Shown here in pieces: positions 51,966 through 60,256 of a DNA stretch of 64,000 nucleotides. Below the pieces are notes generated by a model. The model was not told the DNA's origin. It ran no database searches and was given only the letters and a program-made list of their open reading frames with translations. The position numbers and the translations under genes were made by a program. How positions within the stretch are numbered: the first letter of the stretch is position 1; every line of letters begins with the position of its first letter. Source of the stretch: Jatrophihabitans sp. GAS493 (lineage in GTDB: Bacteria; Actinomycetota; Actinomycetes; Mycobacteriales; Jatrophihabitantaceae); NCBI RefSeq assembly GCF_900230215.1, contig NZ_LT907982.1, forward strand, positions 2,790,001 to 2,854,000. Reading direction: 5' to 3'.

Positions 51966-52718
51966 ATGCTCAGCGACAGGATCGTTCAGGCCGGCGACGG
52001 CACCTTCCTGGTGACCGGGACGCACACCAACTGGGTCATTCTCGCCGACGGCGATGACGTCACACTGATCGACGCCGGCTACCCGGGCGACTACAACACG
52101 CTGCTCGCCTCCCTGGACGCGCTCGGGCATCGCCCCCAGAGCGTCCGGGCCGTGCTGGTCACGCACGCGCATGTCGACCACATCGGCTCGCTGCCGCGGC
52201 TCACCCGTACCTATGCGACGCCGGTCCTCCTCCATCCGGCCGAGGTCGCCCACGCCAAACGCGAGTACCTCCAGCAGTGCGGGCCACTGGCGATCGCCAC
52301 CAACATCTGGCGCCCCGGACTCCTCGGCTGGACCCGGGACATCCTCGCCGCCGGGGCGACCAGCGACATCGGACTTCCCACCGCGACGCCCTTTGCCGGG
52401 GTGGCCGGGGAACCGCTCGATCTCCCAGGTGCGCCGGTTCCGATCGCCACCCCCGGGCACACCAGCGGACACTGTGCCTACCTACTGCCCGGCGTCGGCG
52501 CGGTGGCAACCGGGGACACGCTGGTCACTGCGCACCCCACGTCTCGCGTCGACGGACCGCAGCTACTGCTGCCGATGTTCAACCACGATGAGGCCACCAC
52601 CGTCGCGACGCTGGACCGGCTGGCCGAACTGGAGGCGGACACCCTCCTTCCCGGGCATGGCCCGCTCTGGCGTGGCTCCATGCACACCGCCACCGACACC
52701 GCTCGCCGCCGGGGCTGA
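51966..52718 (+). CDS. Metallo-beta-lactamase-fold hydrolase
   Basis: This is a 250-residue MBL protein. It has TNWVILADGDDVTLIDAGYPG, the zinc motif VTHAHVDHIGSLP, TPGHTSGHCAYLLP with the third His, GDTL, and the final LLPGHGPLW. The layout is that of the small glyoxalase II/quorum-lactonase-like MBL group; the substrate is not known. The frame is open upstream through the tRNA terminator, so ATG 51966 is chosen. Its ribosome binding site is weak. Confidence 0.85.
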   Translation: MLSDRIVQAGDGTFLVTGTHTNWVILADGDDVTLIDAGYPGDYNTLLASLDALGHRPQSVRAVLVTHAHVDHIGSLPRLTRTYATPVLLHPAEVAHAKREYLQQCGPLAIATNIWRPGLLGWTRDILAAGATSDIGLPTATPFAGVAGEPLDLPGAPVPIATPGHTSGHCAYLLPGVGAVATGDTLVTAHPTSRVDGPQLLLPMFNHDEATTVATLDRLAELEADTLLPGHGPLWRGSMHTATDTARRRG

Positions 52719-52824
52719 CGAACTCTCGAACCAGCCGCTCAATCGATCTGCGCCGGGCGGGGGCAGAATGAGAGGAACCGGCGCTGAACTCTCCGCCGAC
52801 CCGCTATTCCGAGAAGGTGCTCAC

Positions 52825-54267
52825 GTGACACTGCCAGCGGCTACCCCCACCGGCCTGTTCATCGACGGCAAGTTCGTCGATGGCTCGTCGGGAAGCTTCG
52901 ACGTGTTGAATCCCTCCACCGGCGAACGCCTGACCAGTGTCGCCCGGGCCGGACTCGACGACCTGCAGTTGGCCATCACCGCCGCTGACTCGGCCTTCGC
53001 CGACTGGGCCGCGACCGCGCCCCGGGAGCGTTCGGAGATCCTGCGCCGAACGTTCGAGCTGATGATCGAGCGGCGCGAGGACCTGGCCTATCTGATGAGC
53101 CTGGAGATGGGTAAGTCACTGACCGACGCCCGCGGCGAGGTGGCCTACGCGGCCGAGTTCTTCCGCTGGTTCAGCGAGGAGGCGGTTCGCATCGACGGGG
53201 CTCTGCGGATGGCGCCGGCCGGGACGAACCGGATTCTCACCTTCCGCAAGCCGGTCGGTGTGGCGTTGCTGCTGACCCCGTGGAACTTCCCGGCCGCGAT
53301 GGCCACCCGCAAACTCGCCCCGGCGCTGGCGGCCGGCTGCACAGTGGTACTCAAGCCGGCCGAGGACACCCCGCTCACGGCGCTGGTACTGGCCCAGCTG
53401 ATGGCCGACGCCGGGCTGCCGGCCGGAGTCGTCAACGTCGTGACCACCGATCGCCCCGGTGAGTTGGTCACAGCCGCGCTGGCCGACACCCGCATCCGCA
53501 AGCTCTCCTTCACCGGGTCGACCGGGGTCGGTCGAACGCTGCTGGCCCAGGCCGCCGAGCGGGTGGTGAACACATCCATGGAGCTGGGCGGCAACGACCC
53601 GTTCATCGTGTTGGACGACGCCGACCTCGACGACGCGGTAGCCGGGGCGATGCTGGCCAAGATGCGCAACGGGGGCCAGGCCTGCACCGCGGCCAACCGT
53701 TTCCTCGTGCAGGAGTCGGTCGTCGAGGAGTTCGGCGCCAAGCTGGCCGCCGCGATGGGCGCGCTGCGGGTCGGCGCCGGAACCGACGAGCAGACGCAAC
53801 TCGGCCCGATGGTCAACGCCCGAGCCGTCACCGGGATCGCGGCGAAGGTGGCCGACTCGGTCGCCGCCGGCGCCACTGCGGTTATCGGCGGCGAAGCGGC
53901 GGAGGGGCCGGGCTTCTTCTATCCGGCGACGGTACTGACCGGCGTGCCGCGCGATAGTGCCGTCGCACGAGACGAGATCTTCGGGCCGGTGGCGCCGATC
54001 ATCAGCGTTCGTGACGACGAGGACGCGCTGGCCCTGGCCAATGACACCGAGATGGGACTGACCGGTTACATCTACACCACCAATCTGGCTCGCGGACTGC
54101 GGATGAGCGAGCGGCTCGAGGTCGGGATGATCGGTCTCAACCGCGGCATCGTCTCCGATCCGGCAGCGCCGTTCGGTGGGCTGAAGCAGTCTGGGCTCGG
54201 GCGTGAGGGTGGCTACGAAGGAATCGATGAGTACCTCGAGACGAAGTACGTCTCGACCAACTGGTGA
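52825..54267 (+). CDS. gabD: Succinate-semialdehyde dehydrogenase-type aldehyde dehydrogenase
   Basis: This is a 480-residue ALDH. It has the NAD(P) region LLTPWNFPAAMATRK and FTGSTGVGRTL, the general base in MELGGNDPFIV, and the nucleophile Cys in NGGQACTAANRF. The C-terminal APFGGLKQSGLGREGGYEGIDEYLETKYV is typical of GabD. It likely oxidises succinate semialdehyde to succinate, though related semialdehydes are possible. GTG 52825 has GAGAAGG at 7-base spacing. The AraC-type regulator starts 8 bases after its stop. Confidence 0.88.
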   Translation: MTLPAATPTGLFIDGKFVDGSSGSFDVLNPSTGERLTSVARAGLDDLQLAITAADSAFADWAATAPRERSEILRRTFELMIERREDLAYLMSLEMGKSLTDARGEVAYAAEFFRWFSEEAVRIDGALRMAPAGTNRILTFRKPVGVALLLTPWNFPAAMATRKLAPALAAGCTVVLKPAEDTPLTALVLAQLMADAGLPAGVVNVVTTDRPGELVTAALADTRIRKLSFTGSTGVGRTLLAQAAERVVNTSMELGGNDPFIVLDDADLDDAVAGAMLAKMRNGGQACTAANRFLVQESVVEEFGAKLAAAMGALRVGAGTDEQTQLGPMVNARAVTGIAAKVADSVAAGATAVIGGEAAEGPGFFYPATVLTGVPRDSAVARDEIFGPVAPIISVRDDEDALALANDTEMGLTGYIYTTNLARGLRMSERLEVGMIGLNRGIVSDPAAPFGGLKQSGLGREGGYEGIDEYLETKYVSTNW

Positions 54268-54274
54268 CCCGCCG

Positions 54275-54724
54275 GTGACCAGCCGGCCGGCAACTGAGCA
54301 GCATCTGCGTGACCTCGTCCAGCTACGTCGCGTCCGCGACCGGATGGACCGTGAATACGCTCAGCCGCTGGACGTCGAGGCGCTGGCTCGCGGCGTGCAT
54401 ATGTCGGCCGGCCATCTGAGCCGCGAGTTCCGCCTCGCCTATGGGGAATCTCCTTACTCCTATCTGATGACCCGGCGTATCGAACGGGCAATGGCCCTGC
54501 TGCGTCAGGGTGATCTCACCGTCACCGAAGTCTGCTTCGCGGTGGGGTGTTCGTCGCTGGGCACCTTCAGCACCCGATTCACCGAACTGGTGGGAATGCC
54601 CCCAAGCGCCTACCGGCGGCAGGCCGCGCACTCGAGCGCCGAGATGCCCCCGTGTGTGGTGAAGCAGGTGACCAGACCGATCAGGAATCAAGAAGCGCGG
54701 GCGCGGACGGCGCAACTAGCCTGA
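54275..54724 (+). CDS. Short AraC-family transcriptional regulator (HTH only)
   Basis: This is a 149-residue protein, half the usual AraC length, with no ligand-binding domain. Two helix-turn-helix units are visible: PLDVEALARGVHMSAGHLSREF and LTVTEVCFAVGCSSLGTFSTRFTELVGMPPSAYR. The C-terminal about 30 residues are unstructured. Its stop shares a base with the VOC start (TGATG), so the pair is translationally coupled and the regulator likely controls its own operon. The inducer is unknown. Confidence 0.88.
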   Translation: MTSRPATEQHLRDLVQLRRVRDRMDREYAQPLDVEALARGVHMSAGHLSREFRLAYGESPYSYLMTRRIERAMALLRQGDLTVTEVCFAVGCSSLGTFSTRFTELVGMPPSAYRRQAAHSSAEMPPCVVKQVTRPIRNQEARARTAQLA

Positions 54725-55140
54725 TGAGCATGGACATCAACATTCACTCGGCATTTCTGCCGCACAACGACGCCGACGCCTCACTCGCCTTCTACCGCGA
54801 TGCCCTCGGTTTCGAGGTTCGCAAGGACGTCGAGTACGGGGGAGTGCACTGGATTACGGTCGGGCCTGTGGAGCAACCCGAGACTTCGATCGTGCTCTTC
54901 CCGCCGGGGATGGATCCCGGTATCACCGACGACGAGCGCCGCACGATTGCCGAGATGATGGCCAAGGGGACTTTCGCCATCATCACGTTGGCCACCAAGG
55001 ACCTCGATGGCACCTTCAACCGACTGCAGGCCAGCGACGCCGAGGTGGTGCAGGAACCGACCCAGCAGCCCTACGGCGTGCGTGACTGCGCCTTCCGCGA
55101 CCCGGCCGGCAACCTGATCCGCATCAACGAGCTCGCTTAG
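54724..55140 (+). CDS. VOC/glyoxalase-superfamily protein
   Basis: This is a 138-residue protein with two beta-alpha-beta-beta-beta modules: LPHNDADASLAFYRDALGFEVRKDVEYGGVHWITVGP and ITLATKDLDGTFNRLQASDAEVVQEPTQQPYGVRDCAFRDPAGNLIRINEL. VOC members include glyoxalases, dioxygenases and drug-binding resistance proteins. Placement with an AraC regulator and a UvrA-like gene favours a resistance or detoxification role. ATG 54724 or ATG 54730 may be the start. Confidence 0.88.
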   Translation: MSMDINIHSAFLPHNDADASLAFYRDALGFEVRKDVEYGGVHWITVGPVEQPETSIVLFPPGMDPGITDDERRTIAEMMAKGTFAIITLATKDLDGTFNRLQASDAEVVQEPTQQPYGVRDCAFRDPAGNLIRINELA

Positions 55141-55213
55141 CCGGCGGCGCTAGAGACACCGGCGGGGAGGCGTGACAGGCTGATAGCAGCAGATCTGCGG
55201 AGGGAAATCAATC

Positions 55214-57613
55214 TTGGCCACGACCAGGGGGACGCATGCGGCCGACGCCCACGACCTGATCCGGGTGCACGGAGCGCGCGTGAACAACCTCAAGGATGTC
55301 AGCATCGAGATCCCGAAGCGGAGGCTGACCGCCTTCACCGGTGTCTCCGGTTCGGGCAAGAGCTCATTGGTCTTCGGGACCATCGCCGCCGAGTCCCAGC
55401 GATTGATCAACGAGACCTACAGCGCATTTGTGCAGGGATTCATGCCGACTCAGGCCCGTCCCGACGTGGACGTGCTGGAGGGGTTGACGACCGCGATCAT
55501 CGTCGATCAGGAGCGGATGGGATCTGATCCTCGCTCCACGGTCGGCACGGCGACCGATGCCAACGCGATGCTGCGCATCCTCTTCAGCCGGCTCGGTGAG
55601 CCACACATCGGCTCTCCGCAGGCATTCTCCTTCAACGTCGCGTCGATCAGCGGCGCCGGGGCGGTAACCGTTGAGCGCGCTGGGCGCACGACGAAGGAGC
55701 GGCGCAGTTTCAGCGTCCTGGGAGGCATGTGCCCGCGCTGCGAGGGACGCGGCTCGGTGAACGACGTCGACCTGACCCAGCTGTACGACGAGACCAAATC
55801 GATCAACGACGGTGCGCTCACCATCCCCGGCTACAGCGTCGACGGCTGGTACGGGCGGATCTTCAGCGGCTGCGGCTTCTTCGATCCGCAGAAGCCGATC
55901 AACAAGTTCACCAAGCGCGAACTGAACGATCTGCTCTACAAGGAACCGACGAAGATCAAGGTCGACAACATCAACCTCACCTACGAGGGGCTGATCCCGC
56001 GCATCCAGAAGTCGATGCTCTCCAAGGACATCGACGGGTTGCAGCCGCACATCCGAGCCTTCGTCGAACGTGCGGTGACCTTCACGATCTGTCCCGATTG
56101 CCACGGCACCCGGCTCGGCGAGGAGGCCCGCTCGTCGAAGATCAAGCAGATCAACATCGCCGACGCCTGTGCCATGCAGATCACCGACCTGGCCGAGTGG
56201 GTTCGGGAGTTGGATGACCAGTCGGTGGCACCGTTGCTGGTCGCGCTGCGAGAGAACCTCGATTCATTCGTGGAGATCGGCCTGGGCTATCTCTCGCTCG
56301 AGCGCCCGTCGGGGACGCTCTCCGGTGGAGAGGGTCAGCGGGTGAAGATGATTCGCCAGCTCGGGTCGTCGCTCACCGACGTGACCTACGTCTTCGACGA
56401 GCCCACCATCGGTCTGCATCCGCACGACATCCAGCGGATGAACGAACTGCTGCTGCAACTACGGGACAAGGGCAACACCGTGTTGGTGGTGGAGCACAAG
56501 CCGGAGGCGATCGCGATCGCCGATCATGTGGTGGACCTGGGGCCGGGAGCGGGTGCCGCCGGTGGCGAGGTGGTCTTCGAGGGCAGCGTCGAGGGGCTGC
56601 GAACCAGCGACACGGTCACCGGGCGGCACCTCGACGACCGGGCGTCGTTGAAGTCATCGGTGCGGACGCCGAAGGGGACCCTGCCGGTACGTGGCGCCAA
56701 CACCCACAATCTGCGCAACGTCGACGTCGACATTCCGCTGGGAGTGCTGGTCGTTCTCACCGGAGTCGCAGGCTCCGGGAAGAGCTCGCTGATCAATGGT
56801 TCGGTCTCCGGACGTGACGGCGTGGTCACCGTCGACCAGACCGCGATCAAGGGCTCCCGGCGTAGCAACCCGGCGACGTACACCGGACTGCTGGAGCCGA
56901 TCCGCAAGGCATTCGCCAAGGCGAACGGGGTGAAGCCCGCCCTCTTCAGCTCCAACTCCGAGGGCGCCTGTCCGAACTGCAACGGCGCGGGGGTGATCTA
57001 CACCGACCTCGGCATGATGGCCGGTGTCGCCGTGACCTGCGAGCAGTGCGAAGGGAAGCGATTCCAGGCTGATGTACTGGAGTACAAGCTCGGCGGTGCC
57101 AGCGGTCGCGACATCAGCGAAGTGCTCGCCATGTCGGTCGCGGAGGCAGCCGAGTTCTTCGGCGCCGGCACCGCCGGCACGCCGGCCGCCCACAAGATCC
57201 TGACCCGGTTGGTCGACGTGGGGCTCGGGTATCTGCGCATCGGGCAGCCGCTGCCGACCCTCTCCGGCGGAGAGCGTCAGCGCCTGAAGCTGGCGACCCA
57301 GATGGCTGAGAAGGGCGATGTCTACATCCTCGACGAGCCGACGACCGGGCTGCACCTGGCCGATGTGGAGAACCTGCTCGGCCTGCTCGATCGGCTGGTC
57401 GAGTCCGGGAAGTCGGTGATCGTCATCGAGCACCACCAAGCCGTCATGGCGCACGCGGACTGGCTCATCGATCTCGGTCCCGGGGCCGGCCACGACGGCG
57501 GGCAGATCGTCTTCGAGGGGACGCCGGCTGAGATCGTCACCGCGCGTTCGACGCTGACCGGCAAGCATCTGGCCGAGTACGTCGCACCGTCGGTGCAATC
57601 AAGCGTCCGATGA
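55214..57613 (+). CDS. UvrA-like ABC ATPase (UvrA2/DrrC type)
   Basis: This is a 799-residue protein with two ABC modules. Walker A motifs are TGVSGSGKSS (about 42) and TGVAGSGKSS (about 514). Zinc-finger type pairs are CPRCEGRG, CPDCHGTR, CPNCNGAG and CEQCEGKR. Signatures are TLSGGEGQRVKM and TLSGGERQRLKL, and DEPTIGLHPHD and DEPTTGLHLAD are the Walker B regions. It is about 150 residues shorter than UvrA (about 950), as in class II UvrA and the daunorubicin-resistance protein DrrC. The start is TTG with GGAGGG 9 bases upstream. Likely DNA-damage tolerance or drug resistance rather than core repair. Confidence 0.9.
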   Translation: MATTRGTHAADAHDLIRVHGARVNNLKDVSIEIPKRRLTAFTGVSGSGKSSLVFGTIAAESQRLINETYSAFVQGFMPTQARPDVDVLEGLTTAIIVDQERMGSDPRSTVGTATDANAMLRILFSRLGEPHIGSPQAFSFNVASISGAGAVTVERAGRTTKERRSFSVLGGMCPRCEGRGSVNDVDLTQLYDETKSINDGALTIPGYSVDGWYGRIFSGCGFFDPQKPINKFTKRELNDLLYKEPTKIKVDNINLTYEGLIPRIQKSMLSKDIDGLQPHIRAFVERAVTFTICPDCHGTRLGEEARSSKIKQINIADACAMQITDLAEWVRELDDQSVAPLLVALRENLDSFVEIGLGYLSLERPSGTLSGGEGQRVKMIRQLGSSLTDVTYVFDEPTIGLHPHDIQRMNELLLQLRDKGNTVLVVEHKPEAIAIADHVVDLGPGAGAAGGEVVFEGSVEGLRTSDTVTGRHLDDRASLKSSVRTPKGTLPVRGANTHNLRNVDVDIPLGVLVVLTGVAGSGKSSLINGSVSGRDGVVTVDQTAIKGSRRSNPATYTGLLEPIRKAFAKANGVKPALFSSNSEGACPNCNGAGVIYTDLGMMAGVAVTCEQCEGKRFQADVLEYKLGGASGRDISEVLAMSVAEAAEFFGAGTAGTPAAHKILTRLVDVGLGYLRIGQPLPTLSGGERQRLKLATQMAEKGDVYILDEPTTGLHLADVENLLGLLDRLVESGKSVIVIEHHQAVMAHADWLIDLGPGAGHDGGQIVFEGTPAEIVTARSTLTGKHLAEYVAPSVQSSVR

Positions 57614-57626
57614 TCGGATAGTGCTA

Positions 57627-58343
57627 CTACTTCAGGTCTCCACGGACGAATAGCAGCCAACCCGGGATCAGGAGCACCAGCAGCCACACGACGATGCCGA
57701 GGATGGCGACGCCGGCGGAGTGATGGGTCTGCCCGACGTCGGAGATGTGGTTGCTGAGGTCCTGGGTAAGGGAATCGAAGGTGAGGTGCCCGACGCCGGG
57801 GACGAAGCCGAGCAGGCCGTCCAGTACGAAGACGAAGGCCGCCGCGAGTGCGATGCCACCCCCCATGGATCGGGTCAGCAAGGCGAAGGCGAAGCCTACG
57901 ACGACGGTCGCGACGCCGGTCGGGACCGTGCCGAACATCGCGCGAGCCAGGTCGCCCCGATCGACGGTGACTCCGGCGCGCGAAGAGGCGAGATCGGCCA
58001 GGCCGCCTGACGTGGCCGCCGCGGCCACGCAGAGCACCAGGGCGACCAGCACGACCAGCGACAGCTTCGCTACGAGGACTTTGGATCGATTCGACTGCGC
58101 GGTCAGCGTCCGTTGCAGCGTTCCGGACGCGAATTCGACGGCCACGATCCAGACTCCGAGGACGATGATCGGAAGGCTGCCCGCGAACTCGAGCGCGACC
58201 GACGAGGCGTTGACGTAACTGCTGGCATGGGTGGGAGCCGCGATGAACAGGCCGGCACCGGTGGCAATACAGATCGCGAGTATTCCGGCGGCCAAGAGCC
58301 GGGGAGTGGGCAGGAAACGCAGCTTTGCGATCTCGGCGTTCAT
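57627..58343 (-). CDS. ABC-2-type transporter permease
   Basis: This is a 238-residue membrane protein with six helices. A short cytosolic start (MNAEIAKLRFLPTPRLL) is followed by an extracellular loop between helices 1 and 2. FASGTLQRTLTAQSNRSKVLVAKL is the cytosolic coupling region typical of ABC-2 permeases. The ATPase gene upstream overlaps it by ATGA, so the two form one exporter. It converges with the UvrA-like gene with 13 bases between stops. Substrate unknown; a drug or lantibiotic-type export role is a guess. Confidence 0.85.
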   Translation of the reverse strand: MNAEIAKLRFLPTPRLLAAGILAICIATGAGLFIAAPTHASSYVNASSVALEFAGSLPIIVLGVWIVAVEFASGTLQRTLTAQSNRSKVLVAKLSLVVLVALVLCVAAAATSGGLADLASSRAGVTVDRGDLARAMFGTVPTGVATVVVGFAFALLTRSMGGGIALAAAFVFVLDGLLGFVPGVGHLTFDSLTQDLSNHISDVGQTHHSAGVAILGIVVWLLVLLIPGWLLFVRGDLK

Positions 58344-59266
58344 GCGGCCGCCTCCCCGGTGAGCCGCAGGAATGCTTCCTCAAGTGTTGCGTGATGAGTC
58401 TCCAGCCCTCGCAGGTACACACCAACGTCGGCCAGGGCTTTGGTGACGGTCGCGGGATCCTGCAGCACCGACGGCACGTGGATTCGCCCACTTGCCTCGG
58501 CGCGAAGGCCAGTCAGCCCGAGCGCCTGCAGCGCCTGCAGGGCGATCCCGGTCTCATCCGGATGCACGTCGACGGTCAATTCGTGGTGCCCTCCCGCCGC
58601 GATGATCTCGGCGATCGGGCCCTGAGTGAGCAGCTGGCCCTGCCGGAGCACGACGACGTAATCGCAGGACTTCTCGACCTCTTCCAGCCGATGGGTGCAG
58701 ACGAGGGCGGTGGCGCCGCGGGACGGCAGATCGCGGACGATATTGCGGATCTCGACCGCGCCGGCCGGATCGAGTCCGTTGGTCGGTTCGTCGAGAACGA
58801 TGATGCCCGGCTCACCGATCATCGCCAGTGCCAGCCCGACCCGTTGGCGCATGCCTAGGGAGAAGCCTCCGACCTTGTCTTCGGCCCGCTCGGCCAGGCC
58901 CACCCGATCGAGCATGTTGCGAACAGCAGTCTCATCGTGACCGACGCCGAGGGCGGCGGCGCGAATCTGCAGGTTCTGCATGGCGGTCGCGTTCTTGTAC
59001 AGCGGCGGAGCTTCGATGATCGAGCCCACCCTCCGCACGGCGGCGCTGTACCCGGAGGTGCCGGGCTCGTGGCCCATCAGCCGGACTCGTCCTCCGTTGG
59101 CCCGCTGCAACCCGAGCAGCACCCGCATGGCGGTCGATTTGCCCGCGCCGTTCGGTCCGAGCAGTCCGACCACCGACCCCTGAGGCACGTCGAAGGTGAG
59201 GTCCTGCAAGACGGTTCGCGAACCGAACTTCTTGGTGATCGCCTCGAACTCAATTGGATGCGGCAA
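58340..59266 (-). CDS. ABC-2 transporter ATP-binding protein
   Basis: This is a 308-residue ATPase with a BcrA/DrrA-type C-terminal extension. Walker A is GLLGPNGAGKSTAMR, signature FSLGMRQRVGLALAMIG, Walker B IIVLDEPTNGLDP, and the H-loop LVCTHRLEE. The last 80 residues end in LRGLETHHATLEEAFLRLTG, the regulatory tail seen in antibiotic exporters. The start overlaps no gene; an 8-bp tandem repeat lies 19 bases upstream. It is the first gene of the exporter pair. Confidence 0.93.
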   Translation of the reverse strand: MPHPIEFEAITKKFGSRTVLQDLTFDVPQGSVVGLLGPNGAGKSTAMRVLLGLQRANGGRVRLMGHEPGTSGYSAAVRRVGSIIEAPPLYKNATAMQNLQIRAAALGVGHDETAVRNMLDRVGLAERAEDKVGGFSLGMRQRVGLALAMIGEPGIIVLDEPTNGLDPAGAVEIRNIVRDLPSRGATALVCTHRLEEVEKSCDYVVVLRQGQLLTQGPIAEIIAAGGHHELTVDVHPDETGIALQALQALGLTGLRAEASGRIHVPSVLQDPATVTKALADVGVYLRGLETHHATLEEAFLRLTGEAAA

Positions 59267-59284
59267 GTCGCTATCTCCTCTATG

Positions 59285-59332
59285 GCGTTCAGGCGTTCAG
59301 GCGTTCAGGCGTTCAGACGTTCAGGCGTTCAG
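59285..59332. repeat. Octamer tandem repeat (GCGTTCAG) x6 upstream of the ABC exporter
   Basis: Units run GCGTTCAG x4, ACGTTCAG, GCGTTCAG, then a partial ACG. They occupy the 5' region 19-66 bases before the ABC ATPase start. The copy number could vary by slippage and alter promoter or ribosome-binding spacing. Confidence 0.85.
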
Positions 59333-59383
59333 ACGATCCGGCATTGGCCGGCGGTCACGTACGGCGGTGCGGCATCAGACGTC

Positions 59384-59413
59384 GTAAGCGCTGCCGATGT
59401 CGGCAACGCTTAC
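59384..59413. terminator. 30-bp inverted repeat between the IclR gene and the ABC exporter
   Basis: GTAAGCG-c-TGCCGA (59384-59397) mirrors TCGGCA-a-CGCTTAC (59400-59413) with one mismatch and a 2-base centre. It lies 65 bases beyond the IclR stop and 118 bases upstream of the ABC start. It could be a terminator or a regulator-binding dyad; there is no T-tract. Confidence 0.6.
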
Positions 59414-59478
59414 ATTCCCAGCCTGCCAGATGAGCCGTCGGTGCGCCAGAAGCTTCGCCGCAAGGGCCGGAGAGTGGG

Positions 59479-60189
59479 TCAGCCGGATAGCGTGGAGGTG
59501 ATGCGACGTCCTCCGGCGATCAGCATCGGCGCAAAACGCTGCCCGGGTGCACGCCCCAGGCGCTCGATCGGACCGGAGATCGACAGGGCTGCAATCACGC
59601 CGCCGTCCGGCCCGCGGACCGGGGCCGATACCGAGGCGACGCCGGCTTCCCGCTGCGCCACCGACTGGGCCCATCCCCGACGCCGTACGTCTAGCAGATT
59701 GCGCTCAGTGAACTCGGCCTCGGTCAGCAGGTCTTTCAGCAGCGCGGCGTCCTCGAGCCAGGCGCAGAGCACCTGACCGCCGGACCCAGCGGTGAGGGGT
59801 AGTTGCGACCCCACCGGCACGGTCGTTCGCAGCCCGGTGGCCCGCTCAGCGGCGGCGACGCAGACCCGGGCGCGCCCGTCGCGCCGGTAGAGCTGGGCGC
59901 TCTCGCCACATTCGTCGCGCACCCAGGCCAGCACCGGGGCGGCAGCGACCAGGAGGGGATCGGGAAGCGCGGCCGCGAGCTCAGCAACGCGCGAACCGAG
60001 CACGAAGCGGCCCTCGCTGTCGCGACCGAGCAGGCCGTGGATCTCCAGCGCGACCGCCAGCCGATGGGCGGTGGCGCGGGGGAGCTCAGTCGTCGTGACC
60101 AGCTCGGCCAGCGACTGCGGCGCGGCGGCCGAGGCGTCCAGAATGGCAACCGCTTTGTCGATCACGCCGATGCCGCTATGCTGTCTCAT
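59479..60189 (-). CDS. IclR-family regulator (NdgR/LtbR-like), divergent from leuCD
   Basis: This is a 236-residue regulator. The N-terminal winged helix has IDKAVAILD, SLAELVTTTELPRATAHRLAVALE and GLLGRDSEGRFVLGSRV. The C-terminal effector domain has VGSQLPLTAGSGGQVLCAWL and AGVASVSAPVRGPDGGVIAALSISGP. The group includes LtbR of Corynebacterium and NdgR of Streptomyces, which regulate leucine and amino-acid genes, and Rv2989. The 67-base divergent gap to leuC holds a TCTCA/TGAGA dyad, its likely site. Confidence 0.9.
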   Translation of the reverse strand: MRQHSGIGVIDKAVAILDASAAAPQSLAELVTTTELPRATAHRLAVALEIHGLLGRDSEGRFVLGSRVAELAAALPDPLLVAAAPVLAWVRDECGESAQLYRRDGRARVCVAAAERATGLRTTVPVGSQLPLTAGSGGQVLCAWLEDAALLKDLLTEAEFTERNLLDVRRRGWAQSVAQREAGVASVSAPVRGPDGGVIAALSISGPIERLGRAPGQRFAPMLIAGGRRITSTLSG

Positions 60190-60204
60190 AGCACGATACT
60201 AGAG

Positions 60205-60219
60205 TCTCAAATAATGAGA
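60205..60219. promoter_or_regulatory. Candidate operator between the IclR gene and leuC
   Basis: TCTCA-AATAA-TGAGA is a perfect dyad 16 bases upstream of the regulator start and 38 bases upstream of leuC. A further TCTCAT covers the regulator start (60184-60189). It is the obvious site for the IclR protein to control both genes. Confidence 0.5.
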
Positions 60220-60256
60220 TAGCAAGTCATCGACGAGATGTCATGAAGGGTTCGCT

